Shown: in pieces, positions 36,832 to 47,011 of the stretch
Layout: each line of letters starts with the position of its first letter
How positions within the stretch are numbered: the first letter of the stretch is position 1
Origin: Thalassospira lohafexi
Lineage (GTDB): Bacteria; Pseudomonadota; Alphaproteobacteria; Rhodospirillales; Thalassospiraceae
NCBI RefSeq assembly: GCF_002844275.1
Contig: NZ_NXGX01000006.1
Span: 186,001-250,000, forward strand
Length of the DNA: 64,000 nt
Direction of reading: 5' to 3'
Notes under the pieces: generated by a model
Database searches by the model: none
What the model saw: the letters and a program-made list of their open reading frames with translations, nothing else
What the model was told of the DNA's origin: nothing
Position numbers and translations under genes: made by a program

Positions 36832-36866
36832 AAAAAAGGCCCGACAGGATGATTGTCGGGCCTTTA
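36832..36866 (-). terminator. Rho-independent terminator after bcp
   Basis: AAAGGCCCGACA pairs perfectly with TGTCGGGCCTTT; on the minus strand it is followed by a T-run. It lies 19 bases after the bcp stop. Confidence 0.88.
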
Positions 36867-36884
36867 CGTATCATAATGCAGATT

Positions 36885-37349
36885 TTAAAGGGCGCGGACG
36901 GCTTCAAGAACCTCGGCGACGTGGCCTTTGACTTTGACCTTGTGCCACGCATTACGGATTGTGCCTTGGGCATCAATGACAAAGGTGGTCCGTTCAATTC
37001 CCATGAATTTCTTGCCATACATGCTTTTTTCCTTCCACACACCGTAGTCTTCGCAGGTGGTGCCATTCTCGTCAGAGGCGAGAATGAAGTTCAGGTCATG
37101 TTTGGCTTTGAACTTGTCATGGCGATCCGCACTGTCTTTGGAAATGCCAATGATCTGAGCGTCAACGGCGCTAAAATCTGGTTCGGCATCACGGAATTCG
37201 CAGGATTCTGTCGTGCAGCCCGGTGTCATGTCCTTGGGATAGAAATAGATCACCACCGGCTTGCCGCGTAGATCAGACAGTTTCACGCTGCCGCCACCGT
37301 CGGTCGGCAGTTCAAAATCCGGGGCTGTCGCGACTGTATCAAGTGTCAT
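36885..37349 (-). CDS. bcp: Thioredoxin-dependent thiol peroxidase (peroxiredoxin Q/BCP)
   Basis: A 154-residue cytoplasmic peroxiredoxin reducing hydrogen peroxide and organic hydroperoxides. The peroxidatic Cys45 and resolving Cys50 (MTPGCTTESCEFRD) have the same spacing as in E. coli Bcp. It lies about 157 bases after glnE on the same strand and has a terminator behind it. The sequence between glnE and bcp shows no regulatory motif I recognise. Confidence 0.95.
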   Translation of the reverse strand: MTLDTVATAPDFELPTDGGGSVKLSDLRGKPVVIYFYPKDMTPGCTTESCEFRDAEPDFSAVDAQIIGISKDSADRHDKFKAKHDLNFILASDENGTTCEDYGVWKEKSMYGKKFMGIERTTFVIDAQGTIRNAWHKVKVKGHVAEVLEAVRAL

Positions 37350-37506
37350 GTTCTATCCTTTGTCTGTTCGTGCGCATGTGCGATCCGTAGTGTCGCGCAT
37401 CCATCGTTCGCCGTGTTTGAAGGCGCGGGCATAAAAATATAATCCATTATAGGGATGGCAACGGCATCCGGATCATTGATATTTTCACCGTTATCGTAGG
37501 CTTTCA

Positions 37507-40479
37507 TCAGCTTTCAGGGATCGGGCCTGCTTTTTCGGCCGGGTCGCTAATGATCAGGTCATAGATGGCCTTGGTTTTGGTGGCTGTTTCGTCGACCTTG
37601 GCCTGCAATTGTTCGAAATCGTCGCATTTCCCCGCGGTCGCCAGCATTTTACGCAGATCGGTGCTGGCCGTTTGCGGATCAAACGGGCCCTCGGTGGTGA
37701 GCCGCAGCATGGCCTGTATGGCCAGCCAGAACGATCCGGCATTGGCAAGAAACTTTGCCTGTTCCCCATCCAGAATTCCCGCTGCATCAAGATTTTTAAA
37801 CACATCGCGGGTGGTTGGCGACAATATTTCAGGATGATCATGGGCGTGGCGCAATTGCAAATACTGCGCAATGAATTCCAGATCAACCAGACCACCACGC
37901 CGCATTTTGATTGCCCAAGGGTGATTGTCGCCCTTGCCAGCATCCATGCGGTTTCGCATGTCAAAGACTTCGCGCACCAACCGATCAGGGTCCCGCTTTT
38001 TGCACAGCACCGCATTGGTCGTCGCAACGACCTTTTTACACAGGTTTTCCGGGCCATAGACCGGACGCAGGCGGGTCAGCGCCATGTGTTCCCATGTCCA
38101 TGCGTCGTTGTTTTGATAGGTATCGAAACTTTTGAAATGGGTCGCAAGCGGGCCTTTTGATCCACTGGGACGCAGGCGCAAGTCGGTTTCAAACAAGATA
38201 CCCTCGGCGGTCGGGGCCGACAGGGCATTGATGTATCGCTGACTGAGACGGATGTAATAATGCCCCGGTGACAACGGCTTATCGCCATCTGATTCTTCGG
38301 CGTCTTCGGGCACATCGTAGATAAAGACCATATCAAGGTCCGAGCCCGGCGACAGTTCCTGACCGCCATGCTTGCCAAGTGCAAAGACCGCCAAGCCGCC
38401 ATCTTCGAATTGTCCATGTTTGGTGGCAAAATCATCGGCAATGCGCGGGAAAAGGGACCGAATGGCAACATCGGCAACATCGGCAAGGGCGCGTCCCGCA
38501 GCGTGCGGGGTATGGCGGTTCTGGATGGTTTGCACGTCAATCTGGAATTTCTGGTCATTGGCCCAGCGCCGGGCGCAATCAAGCCAGTCTTCGACCATGT
38601 CTTCGCGCGACAGGCGCGCGTCAAGTTCCATGATCATATCCTGCGCATCGGGCAGTTCTTCGTGAAAGCCCGACATCAGCACATAGTCAAGGACCGCCGC
38701 ATTCCGGCCAATGTATTTGGCCATGCGCGGGGCGGTTCCGGCAATCTGGGCCAGCAGTTCAAGAAGTTCCGGGTGGGCGGTAAACAGTGAGAAAACCTGA
38801 ACACCTGCTGGAAGTCCTTTGAGGAAATCATCAAAGGCGCGAAATGCCATGCCCGGATTGGTGGTTTTGGCCAATGCACCCAGAAGGGTTGGCATCAGTT
38901 CAGTCAGGATTTCGCGCGCACGACGCGACCGGGTGGCGCGATATCGGCCATGGTGCCAGCCGCGCACCGTAACCGATACATTTTCGGCATTCTCAAACCC
39001 CATTTGGCGCAGGTTTGCCAATGTTTCGGGGTCGTCTTCGGTGCCGGTGAAGACAAGGTTGCCGGTCGCACCGGCCAAGGGAACGTCGTCTTCGAACAGT
39101 TCCGCATAATTGTTTTCAACGTTGCGCAAATGCAGCAACAAGTCAGCAATGAACCCGGCCCGGTCGGTGTAGCCAAGGAAGGTTGCCAATGCATGCAGGC
39201 CTTCATCACTTTCCGGCAGGGTCTGGGTTTGTTGATCATCGATCATTTGCAACCGATGTTCGACGGTGCGCAGGAACGCATAGGCGCTGAGCATTTCATC
39301 GCGGACATTTTCTGATACTTGTCCGAATTTGGTCAACTCGCGTAATGTTTCGCAGGTTGCCTTGCAGCGCAGGGAGACCTCGCGTCCGCCCCAAATCAGT
39401 TGCTGGGTCTGGGCAAAAAATTCGATCTCGCGAATGCCGCCACGGCCAAGCTTGATGTTGTGGCCCGGGATGTTGATCTTGCTGCCGCCCTTATGGGCAT
39501 TGATCTGGCGTTTGATCGAATGAATGTCCTGGATTGCCAGAAAATCAAGGTGCTTGCGCCAGACAAAGGGGCGCAATATTTCAAGAAACGCATTTCCAGC
39601 ATTGTGATCGCCGCCAACAATGCGGGCCTTGATCATGGCCGCACGTTCCCAGTTCTGCCCCACTGTTTCGTAATAGGTTTCAGCCGCCAGCATCGATAAA
39701 ATCGGTGGGGTTGATGATGGGTCTGGGCGTAATCGTAAATCAGTACGAAACACATATCCGTCGCCGGTACGTTCTTCCATGATGCGGGCGATATCGCGGA
39801 CCATACGCACCAGATCCTGATGGATGCGGTCCGGATCGACATAGGTCACAACATCCTGATCATACAGGAAGATCAGGTCGATATCCGATGAATAATTCAA
39901 CTCACCTGCGCCAAGCTTGCCCATGCCAATGGCGAAAATCCCGCTGTCTTTCAGTGGGTTTTCCGGATTTGGCAGATCATATTTGCGAAGACGTGCCAAG
40001 GCGGACAAACAATGGGCCATGGTAAAGCCAAGGGTAAGCTCGGCCGTGTCGCTGATCGCAGCGGTGATTTTATCAAGCGACCATGCGTTTGTGATATCGG
40101 CAATGGCGATCACCAATGCGGCATGGCGTTTTGCAATGCGAACGGTGGCCATGGTGGTTGGTTGATCAAGCGGGGCGGCCTTGGCACTTTCACGGACCGG
40201 ATCAAGAGCCGTTTTAAAAGCATCATCAAGGCCATTGGCAAAGACATCACAGACCGTCCCCGGATCGCGCAAACACAGGTTCGTCAGATACGGGCTGTTA
40301 CCAAAAAGAGCAGCCAAAACAGACGATGTTTGCGCGTTTGTCGCAATCTCGACAATTTGATCAGAAATACTTTCAAAGGCAGGACGTTCTGCCAATGCCC
40401 GCCAGCGTTCAAATGCGGTGGCAGTACGTTCAGGATCAAATGGTTTGGGAAGATCATGTGATATCCAGGAAAGAGACAC
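37507..40479 (-). CDS. glnE: Bifunctional glutamine synthetase adenylyltransferase/adenylyl-removing enzyme
   Basis: Controls nitrogen assimilation by adding AMP to glutamine synthetase or removing it, under PII protein control. The protein of about 990 residues has two nucleotidyltransferase domains. The N-terminal adenylyl-removing one contains GMGKLGAGELNYSSDIDLI, and the C-terminal adenylylating one contains ALGKHGGQELSPGSDLDMVF; each has the paired aspartates for metal. The GTG at 40479 has AAGGAA upstream and gives the start MSLSWISHDLPKPFDPERT. An ATG at 40548 would add 23 residues that do not look conserved. The 290-base gap to the divergent AsmA-like gene holds both promoters. Confidence 0.93.
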   Translation of the reverse strand: MSLSWISHDLPKPFDPERTATAFERWRALAERPAFESISDQIVEIATNAQTSSVLAALFGNSPYLTNLCLRDPGTVCDVFANGLDDAFKTALDPVRESAKAAPLDQPTTMATVRIAKRHAALVIAIADITNAWSLDKITAAISDTAELTLGFTMAHCLSALARLRKYDLPNPENPLKDSGIFAIGMGKLGAGELNYSSDIDLIFLYDQDVVTYVDPDRIHQDLVRMVRDIARIMEERTGDGYVFRTDLRLRPDPSSTPPILSMLAAETYYETVGQNWERAAMIKARIVGGDHNAGNAFLEILRPFVWRKHLDFLAIQDIHSIKRQINAHKGGSKINIPGHNIKLGRGGIREIEFFAQTQQLIWGGREVSLRCKATCETLRELTKFGQVSENVRDEMLSAYAFLRTVEHRLQMIDDQQTQTLPESDEGLHALATFLGYTDRAGFIADLLLHLRNVENNYAELFEDDVPLAGATGNLVFTGTEDDPETLANLRQMGFENAENVSVTVRGWHHGRYRATRSRRAREILTELMPTLLGALAKTTNPGMAFRAFDDFLKGLPAGVQVFSLFTAHPELLELLAQIAGTAPRMAKYIGRNAAVLDYVLMSGFHEELPDAQDMIMELDARLSREDMVEDWLDCARRWANDQKFQIDVQTIQNRHTPHAAGRALADVADVAIRSLFPRIADDFATKHGQFEDGGLAVFALGKHGGQELSPGSDLDMVFIYDVPEDAEESDGDKPLSPGHYYIRLSQRYINALSAPTAEGILFETDLRLRPSGSKGPLATHFKSFDTYQNNDAWTWEHMALTRLRPVYGPENLCKKVVATTNAVLCKKRDPDRLVREVFDMRNRMDAGKGDNHPWAIKMRRGGLVDLEFIAQYLQLRHAHDHPEILSPTTRDVFKNLDAAGILDGEQAKFLANAGSFWLAIQAMLRLTTEGPFDPQTASTDLRKMLATAGKCDDFEQLQAKVDETATKTKAIYDLIISDPAEKAGPIPES

Positions 40480-40769
40480 TTTATTGCTTTCCTTGTATTG
40501 CGAAAGGGTGACGAACCGGGCTATGCACAGATTTACGGCTGATAGCATAAGACCTATGATGGTATCGTGATCCAGAGGGTCGGGGAAACATGTTTCTAGT
40601 TACGACGCCGACCCTATCTTTTCTGTGCGTCGGTAAAAAGGGATAAGATCAATAACAGTTTGTTTCTTTTACCGGTTTTAGCACGGTGTTGCGTGCGATA
40701 AACTGTATTGGACTGTTTTGGGCTAATTGGTAAATCTGTGTATGACACCGAAAATTCAAGGTAAATAGG

Positions 40770-43700
40770 GTGCGCCTGTTAAAAACCTTTTCTGGATGGT
40801 TGGGGCTGATTTTTGGGGCCCTCGTCCTGTTTGTCGGTGTGTTTGGCGCGGTTACCGTCTGGCGCGTCGCACAGGGACCTGTCTCGCTGCATCGTATTAC
40901 GCCTTACATCGTGGATCGTCTTAATCAGTCGATGGGCGAAAACCGCCTGTCTGTTGACGATCTTGTTTTGTATTGGCGCGGTTGGGACGAAAAGTTTGAT
41001 GTGCGCCTGCGCGATGTTTCGGTGCACGGACCAGATAACAACGAACTTCTGCAAGTCCCCGAGGCAGACGTTGTATTTTCAACCAAGGCACTTTTTGAAG
41101 GTGTTCTTGCCCTGCGCGAATTAAATCTGATCGGACCGCGGATCCGACTTGAACGGGGACGCGATGGCGCGATCAATATCGGATACGCCGCCGAAGAGGA
41201 CGTCGTGGATGATGCAAACCGATCACCGGACGGCAGTAATCTTGCGACAGAAGACACCGCATCACCCGATGGTTCAAATCAGACAGAGCGCGCGCCATCC
41301 CTTGTGATTGATCTGCCGCCAGTTCCGGGGGACGATCAGGGGACTGATGCGTTGCCCAAGGATGGTGCAAATGGCACTGATCCGGGATCGGATGTGCATT
41401 CAGGCAGTCAGGCGCTGCGCGATATTGTTGATATTCTGTCTGGCGCACGGACAGATTTCCCCGCAGCGGATTACTTTGAAAGTTTCGGCGTTGTAAACGC
41501 TGATCTGCAGGTGCGTGACGAGAAGCTTGGTGTTATCTGGGCCGCGCCACAGGCAGATATTCTTTTGTCACGTGGGAAGTTCGGCGTTTCAGCCGAAGCA
41601 TCCATGCAGGTTTCAGCTGGTTCTGTTGCAACCCGTATCGATGTTACCGGTGACTACAGCACCCGAACCGGCGAGATTGACCTTACCGCTAAGCTTGGTG
41701 AGATCGAGCTTGCGGAACTTGCGACGATTTCAAATGTATTTGATGGCCTGCGCGATGCTTTTGTACCGGTTTCCGGGGGGCTAAAGGCAAAGTATGACGC
41801 GAATGGCGAGTTGATTTCGGCCAGTGCGGATTTGTCTGTTGGAAGTGGCGTTGTTTCCTTGCCCGACGAAATGCGCGCAACCTATCGTGTGACGGGCGGG
41901 CGTATTGCCACAAGCTATGTGCCCGGTCGGATCAGCTTTGATGATGTGACCCTGAATGTCGGTGCGTCGGTGGCAAGCCTTAAGGGTGTTGTCCTTGATC
42001 CGTTTTCCGACTGGAAAATCAATCTGGATGTGTCAGCAACAGACGTTGCGACCAATGATTTAAACCGGTTATGGCCGGAAAACGTCGGGTATGATGCGCG
42101 CGAATGGGTGATTGAAAACCTGTCTGAGGGCATTGTTCATCAGGCAACCATGCATACCGAGCTGCATCAGGATGAGGCCGGTGAAGTCATTCTCGATGCC
42201 TTGGGCGGGCAGATGACCATGTCGGGGGTCACGGTGCATTATCTTGGCGAGATGCCCGTGGTTCTTGACGCTGCTGGGCGGGCTGAGTTTGATGCAACCA
42301 GCTTTAAGATCTATGCCGATCAAGGCAATGCGGATGGTCTGATTGTTGAAAATGCATCCATCGAATTTACCAAGCTTGATGAACCTGTCCCATCGGCAGA
42401 TATCGAAGTCGTCGCCCACGGCAGTGTGCAAAAAGCTCTTGAGCTGATTGATGCCGAACCGCTTGGCTTTGCAAAGCGACTGGGGATTGACCCCAAGCAG
42501 ATCACAGGCGATCAGGCAACCCGCGTAAGGCTTTATTTCCCACTGTTGCGTGCGGTCACATTTGATGATGTCGAGGTGGCCGCTGCCACGCGGATTGAAA
42601 ATGCCAAGGTGACGAAAGCATTTCGCGATCTTGATATCGCAGACGGTGCATTTGAATTGCAGGTCAACACCAAGGGGCTTGATCTTAGCGGTGATGCCGC
42701 CATCGGGCAGGGGCGAACCAACATCAAGTGGATTGAAAGTTTTGCCGATAAAGCCGCAGTGCGCAGCCATTACACCCTGTCGGGGGACCTTGATTTGTCG
42801 GCTTTGGCAAAAGTCGATCTTGATGTTTCCCCCTATTTAACTGGCGTTGCAGATGGAACTGTCGACATCAAGGTGGGGGAAAACACCGTTGGTGTGACCG
42901 GTGATGTTGGCCTTAAACAGGTGGCGGTTAACATTGACGCGGTTGAGTACCAAAAGGCGGCGAATGTTCCTGCAACGGCGACATTTGATCTTGTCGTTCT
43001 TGGTGATAACAGCGGCAGTCTGAATGCGTTTAGTGTTTCTGCACCACTGCTTAACGCCAATGGCAAAGCGAAATGGAGTGGCGACAGCAAGATTTCAGAT
43101 GTTTGGGCGCTTAACCTTGATAGCTCGAATTTCCGCGAAAACCTTGGTCTTTCGGGATCGGTTCGGTTGTCTCAGGATCAGAAATTGTTTGCTGATCTGA
43201 GCGGACAGCAATTTGATTTGCGGTCCTTTGTTGAGAACCACACCAACGATGCGGCGACCACAACGTCAGAAAATCCGATTGGGCAGGATGCAATGGTCAC
43301 CCTTGCGGGGGATCATTTCCTGGTCAAGGGGGGTGAACCCACATTGACGGGGGGTAAAATCATCCTCAACAAGATGGGTGAAAATCAGGAAATCGAAATC
43401 AATGCCCAACAGGCGATTTTAACCCCCTGGATTGTCAGTGATGACAGCGATCAGAATGATCTGCCCGCGGGCAACAACCCCAACAGTGGTGGGATCGGAG
43501 AGAGGGCATCACGGGTTGGTGGCAAAACAGATGTTTTCGTGAATGTTGATCAGATGGTCATGGCCAATGGCGAACTGATCAATGAGGTTGAAGGCGCGAT
43601 CCATATGATCGGCGACGAATGGGACAGCCTCGTTCTGAACGGGACCTTTGGGGATCGTGCCAACATTTTTGCTCAGGTTGAACGCACGGATTTCAAAACC

Positions 43701-44294
43701 CGTACAGTCAGGCTGACATCTGAAAATGCCGGGCGATTTTTGCGCGCGCTGGACATGTACGACAATCTTCTGGGCGGACGCATGGTGGTCGAAGGAACGG
43801 TTGATGAGGGCGATGAAGCCCAACCGTTCGCCGGCAAGATCAACATTGATGAATTCCGGGTGGTGAATGCGCCGATTGCCGCACGGGTGCTCGGCGCGGC
43901 TTCGCTCACAGGCTTAGGTGATGTTTTGGCGGGCAATGGCATTGCCTTTGACGAACTGAACGGTGATTTCACCTATGTCAACGATGTGCTGACCCTTGGT
44001 AAGGTGGCGGCAAACGGAACGGCTGTCGGGGTGACGGCCAATGGATCGATTGATCTTGCGAAATCTGAAATCCGCTTGGCGGGATCAATTGTGCCGATCT
44101 ATGCGTTGAACTCTGCCCTTGGTGTTATTCCGATCCTTGGGGACCTTCTGGTTGGCGAAGAGGGCGGTGGCATCTTTGCCCCGACATACACCATTGAAGG
44201 TGATCTGAATGAGCCGGATGTCGATGTGAACCCACTATCGACCTTTGTGCCGGGGGTGTTTCGCAACCTCATCACCGGGGCGGAACCGGGGTAA
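40770..44294 (+). CDS. Very large AsmA/YhdP-like envelope protein (DUF3971 type)
   Basis: A 1174-residue protein anchored by one N-terminal helix (WLGLIFGALVLFVGVFGAVTV) with the rest in the periplasm. The body is a repetitive run of beta-strands with the AsmA-like pattern, and it ends in the conserved block with FAGKINIDEFRVVNAP, a region of this family related to AsmA C-termini. E. coli YhdP, TamB and YdbH of this group form hydrophobic grooves that move phospholipids to the outer membrane; that role is inferred here. Residues about 145-215 are a low-complexity Asp/Ser/Gly insert. The GTG start at 40770 has AAGG upstream. A strong terminator follows. Confidence 0.85.
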   Translation: MRLLKTFSGWLGLIFGALVLFVGVFGAVTVWRVAQGPVSLHRITPYIVDRLNQSMGENRLSVDDLVLYWRGWDEKFDVRLRDVSVHGPDNNELLQVPEADVVFSTKALFEGVLALRELNLIGPRIRLERGRDGAINIGYAAEEDVVDDANRSPDGSNLATEDTASPDGSNQTERAPSLVIDLPPVPGDDQGTDALPKDGANGTDPGSDVHSGSQALRDIVDILSGARTDFPAADYFESFGVVNADLQVRDEKLGVIWAAPQADILLSRGKFGVSAEASMQVSAGSVATRIDVTGDYSTRTGEIDLTAKLGEIELAELATISNVFDGLRDAFVPVSGGLKAKYDANGELISASADLSVGSGVVSLPDEMRATYRVTGGRIATSYVPGRISFDDVTLNVGASVASLKGVVLDPFSDWKINLDVSATDVATNDLNRLWPENVGYDAREWVIENLSEGIVHQATMHTELHQDEAGEVILDALGGQMTMSGVTVHYLGEMPVVLDAAGRAEFDATSFKIYADQGNADGLIVENASIEFTKLDEPVPSADIEVVAHGSVQKALELIDAEPLGFAKRLGIDPKQITGDQATRVRLYFPLLRAVTFDDVEVAAATRIENAKVTKAFRDLDIADGAFELQVNTKGLDLSGDAAIGQGRTNIKWIESFADKAAVRSHYTLSGDLDLSALAKVDLDVSPYLTGVADGTVDIKVGENTVGVTGDVGLKQVAVNIDAVEYQKAANVPATATFDLVVLGDNSGSLNAFSVSAPLLNANGKAKWSGDSKISDVWALNLDSSNFRENLGLSGSVRLSQDQKLFADLSGQQFDLRSFVENHTNDAATTTSENPIGQDAMVTLAGDHFLVKGGEPTLTGGKIILNKMGENQEIEINAQQAILTPWIVSDDSDQNDLPAGNNPNSGGIGERASRVGGKTDVFVNVDQMVMANGELINEVEGAIHMIGDEWDSLVLNGTFGDRANIFAQVERTDFKTRTVRLTSENAGRFLRALDMYDNLLGGRMVVEGTVDEGDEAQPFAGKINIDEFRVVNAPIAARVLGAASLTGLGDVLAGNGIAFDELNGDFTYVNDVLTLGKVAANGTAVGVTANGSIDLAKSEIRLAGSIVPIYALNSALGVIPILGDLLVGEEGGGIFAPTYTIEGDLNEPDVDVNPLSTFVPGVFRNLITGAEPG

Positions 44295-44338
44295 CGTCCT
44301 CAGGTTAATATCGTCGGACCAATGGTATCGTATTTAAA

Positions 44339-44371
44339 TAAAAACCCCGCAGCACAGGCTGCGGGGTTTTT
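44339..44371. terminator. Bidirectional terminator between the AsmA-like gene and tyrS
   Basis: AACCCCGCAGC pairs perfectly with GCTGCGGGGTT around a four-base loop, with A and T runs on both sides. Confidence 0.9.
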
Positions 44372-44394
44372 GTATTTTGATGTAGGGCCCTTGA

Positions 44395-45648
44395 TCAGAC
44401 CGGTTTGATCAGCACGTGACGTTTTTTGCCAGCAGAAACCTTGATCACACCGTCTTTATTGATGGCATCGGCATTGATCATCGCATTTTCATCGCTGACT
44501 TTTTCGTCATTCATTTTGGCCCCGCCACCCTTGATCAGGCGGCGTGCTTCACCGCCGGTTTTGGCAAGGTCCGCCCGGCGGAACAGATCAAATGCCGGAA
44601 TGCCCGCATCAAGTTCAGCCTTGGCAACTTCGACGGTAGGCAGGTCGTCGGCAAAAACGCCTTCTTCAAAGGTCTTGCGCGCGGTTTCAGCAGCGGCGAG
44701 TGCGGCTTCTTCGCCGCGGCACAGCTTAACTGCTTCAAGGGCGAGAACCTTTTTGGCTTCGTTAATCTGCGATCCTTCGAGCTTTTCGTATTCCGCAATC
44801 TGTTCGAGCGACATTTCGGTAAACAGACGCATGAATTTGATGACGTCGGCGTCTTCGGTGTTGCGCCAGAACTGGTAGTAATCATAGGACGACAGGCGTT
44901 CTTCGTTGAGCCATACAGCACCAGACGCCGTCTTGCCCATTTTGGTCCCTGACGCGGTGGTCATCAGCGGCGTGGTCAGGCCAAACAGTGATTTTTCATC
45001 AACACGACGGCCAAGCTCGACACCATTGACGATGTTGCCCCACTGATCCGATCCGCCCATCTGCAGCGTGCAGGCATAATTACGGTTCAGTTCAACAAAG
45101 TCATAGGCCTGCAGGATCATGTAGTTGAATTCAAGGAAGCTCAGCGACTGTTCACGTTCCAGACGAATTTTAACCGAGTCAAAGCTCAGCATCCGGTTGA
45201 CCGAAAAATGCCGCCCAAAATCACGCAGGAATTCGATGTAGTTCAGTTTATCAAGCCAGTCGGCGTTATTGACCATGATCGCATCGGTCGGGCCATCGCC
45301 AAATGTCAGGAACTGCTGAAACACTTTTTTGATGCCAGCCATGTTGGCGTCAATAATTTCATCGGTCAAAACCGGGCGGGCGTCATCACGACCGGTTGGA
45401 TCACCAACACGCGTGGTACCGCCGCCCATCAGGACAATCGGCTTATGGCCGGTTTTTTGTAACCAGCGCAGCATCATGATCGATACAAGCGATCCGACAT
45501 GCAGGCTGTCTGCGGTGCAATCATAGCCCACATAGCACACCACCGTATTTTCCGTCGCATAGGTATCAAGACCTTCGAGGTCCGTACATTGGTGGATATA
45601 ACCGCGGTCATTCATGACGCGGAGAAAATCAGACTTAAGTTCAGTCAT
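44395..45648 (-). CDS. tyrS: Tyrosyl-tRNA synthetase
   Basis: Charges tRNA-Tyr with tyrosine. The 417-residue class I synthetase shows the HIGH-type motif as LHVGSL, the tyrosine-binding YDFVELNR and GGSDQWGNI, and the KMSKS-type loop as KMGKTASG. The C-terminal S4 RNA-binding domain ends with [11 protein letters not shown]. Start ATG at 45648 gives [12 protein letters not shown]; the upstream in-frame extension to 45822 is not conserved. The gene is divergent from anmK, with about 200 bases of shared upstream sequence. Confidence 0.95.
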   Translation of the reverse strand: MTELKSDFLRVMNDRGYIHQCTDLEGLDTYATENTVVCYVGYDCTADSLHVGSLVSIMMLRWLQKTGHKPIVLMGGGTTRVGDPTGRDDARPVLTDEIIDANMAGIKKVFQQFLTFGDGPTDAIMVNNADWLDKLNYIEFLRDFGRHFSVNRMLSFDSVKIRLEREQSLSFLEFNYMILQAYDFVELNRNYACTLQMGGSDQWGNIVNGVELGRRVDEKSLFGLTTPLMTTASGTKMGKTASGAVWLNEERLSSYDYYQFWRNTEDADVIKFMRLFTEMSLEQIAEYEKLEGSQINEAKKVLALEAVKLCRGEEAALAAAETARKTFEEGVFADDLPTVEVAKAELDAGIPAFDLFRRADLAKTGGEARRLIKGGGAKMNDEKVSDENAMINADAINKDGVIKVSAGKKRHVLIKPV

Positions 45649-45847
45649 GGTTTTTGCGCTATGTTTGGTTGTGATAAAAAAATCGAGCCGCTTATTACTG
45701 CGGACGCGATGATCTAGCACAAAAAACATTCGCGGGGCAACGCATCGACATGCAGTTCTGCTATGGCGGTAACGATTTCGCGATAAATTGATTTTAATCT
45801 GCTCCTCAACGCAGCAAAACACCCAGAAAACCTATACGGAGTTTCCA

Positions 45848-46963
45848 ATGACAGACGGCTGGATCAAGGCAATCGGAATGATGAGCGGAACGTCCCTGGA
45901 TGGCGTTGATGCGGCCCTGATTGAAACCGATGGGATCGAGGTTCGCCGTACCGGGCATTCTGTATTTGTTGCGTATGACGCCAGTCTTCGTGAACGGATG
46001 CGGGCCTGCTTTGGCAACCGCGCAGCCACCAACAGCGAACAGGTTGTGGCAGATGATCTGACAGACGTTCATGTTAATGCTGTTAATATGTTGCTGGAAA
46101 AATCCGGTGTGGTGGCGGCTGAAGTAGGCGTCATCGGGTTTCATGGTCAGACGGTTTTTCATGAACCGGCCTCCGGGATCACGCGACAGATCGGAACACC
46201 TTATATGCTGGCGGAAAAAACCGGCATTCCGGTTGTGGCCGATTTTCGCCTTGCCGATGTAGCCGCCGGGGGCGAGGGCGCACCACTTGCCCCAGTTTAC
46301 CATGCGGCACTGATGAAAAGTGCCGGCGTTGAAATGCCCGTCGCGGTTCTAAATATCGGTGGTGTGTCTAACGTGACATGGATCGGCCCGGATGACGCGC
46401 TGCTGGCGTTTGACTGCGGGCCGGGCAATGCGCGCCTTGATGACTGGATGCTGCGCCACACCGGGACACCGGTTGATATGAACGGTGCAACGGCATCGTC
46501 CGGGCAGGCCGACCCGATGGTTGAAGTTAAATTTCTTGAAGACCCGTATTTTGATCGCGTGCCACCGAAATCCCTTGATCGTGAAGACATGGCCGCAACC
46601 ATTGATGGGCTGGTAGCCGAGGCAAAGCTAAGCATGGCGGATGGGGCGGCGACCCTTGCCAATTGTACGGTGGCGGCCATCGTAGCCGGGGTGAACCATC
46701 TGCCGGCAGCCCCCAAAGGCTGGTTCGTCTGTGGCGGTGGTCGGCATAATCAATATGTTATGGCACAGCTTCAGGAGCGGTTGGGCGTCCCAGTGAAATC
46801 GGTTGATGTGCTTGATTGGGACGGCGATGCGGTTGAGGCCGAATGTTTTGGCTATTTGGCAGTGCGCCATCTGCGCGATTTACCACTGAGCTTTCCAGGC
46901 ACAACCGGGGTGGCGGAGCCCTGTTGCGGTGGAAAGCTATACCAAACGAAAAAGGCCGCCTGA
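45848..46963 (+). CDS. anmK: Anhydro-N-acetylmuramic acid kinase
   Basis: Recycles cell-wall anhydroMurNAc by opening the anhydro ring and phosphorylating it to MurNAc-6-phosphate. The 371-residue protein shows the ATP-binding opening GMMSGTSLDGVDAALI, GFHGQTVFHEP, the catalytic region LLAFDCGPGN, and a C-terminal GGGRHN. GGAG lies seven bases before the ATG at 45848. The last codons and the stop lie within the 26-base palindrome that forms its terminator. The next step, MurQ, is not in the window. Confidence 0.95.
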   Translation: MTDGWIKAIGMMSGTSLDGVDAALIETDGIEVRRTGHSVFVAYDASLRERMRACFGNRAATNSEQVVADDLTDVHVNAVNMLLEKSGVVAAEVGVIGFHGQTVFHEPASGITRQIGTPYMLAEKTGIPVVADFRLADVAAGGEGAPLAPVYHAALMKSAGVEMPVAVLNIGGVSNVTWIGPDDALLAFDCGPGNARLDDWMLRHTGTPVDMNGATASSGQADPMVEVKFLEDPYFDRVPPKSLDREDMAATIDGLVAEAKLSMADGAATLANCTVAAIVAGVNHLPAAPKGWFVCGGGRHNQYVMAQLQERLGVPVKSVDVLDWDGDAVEAECFGYLAVRHLRDLPLSFPGTTGVAEPCCGGKLYQTKKAA

Positions 46964-46977
46964 TCAGGCGGCCTTTG
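46950..46977. terminator. Perfectly palindromic terminator overlapping the anmK stop codon
   Basis: A 26-base perfect palindrome (46951-46976; half-site AAAGGCCGCCTGA) includes the last three anmK codons and its TGA at the centre. It can act for both anmK and the converging hydrolase gene, although with no extra loop bases the hairpin must open at its centre. Confidence 0.7.
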
Positions 46978-47011
46978 GTCTATTGTCGTTGCCTACTCGC
47001 GGCGGGTCGCT

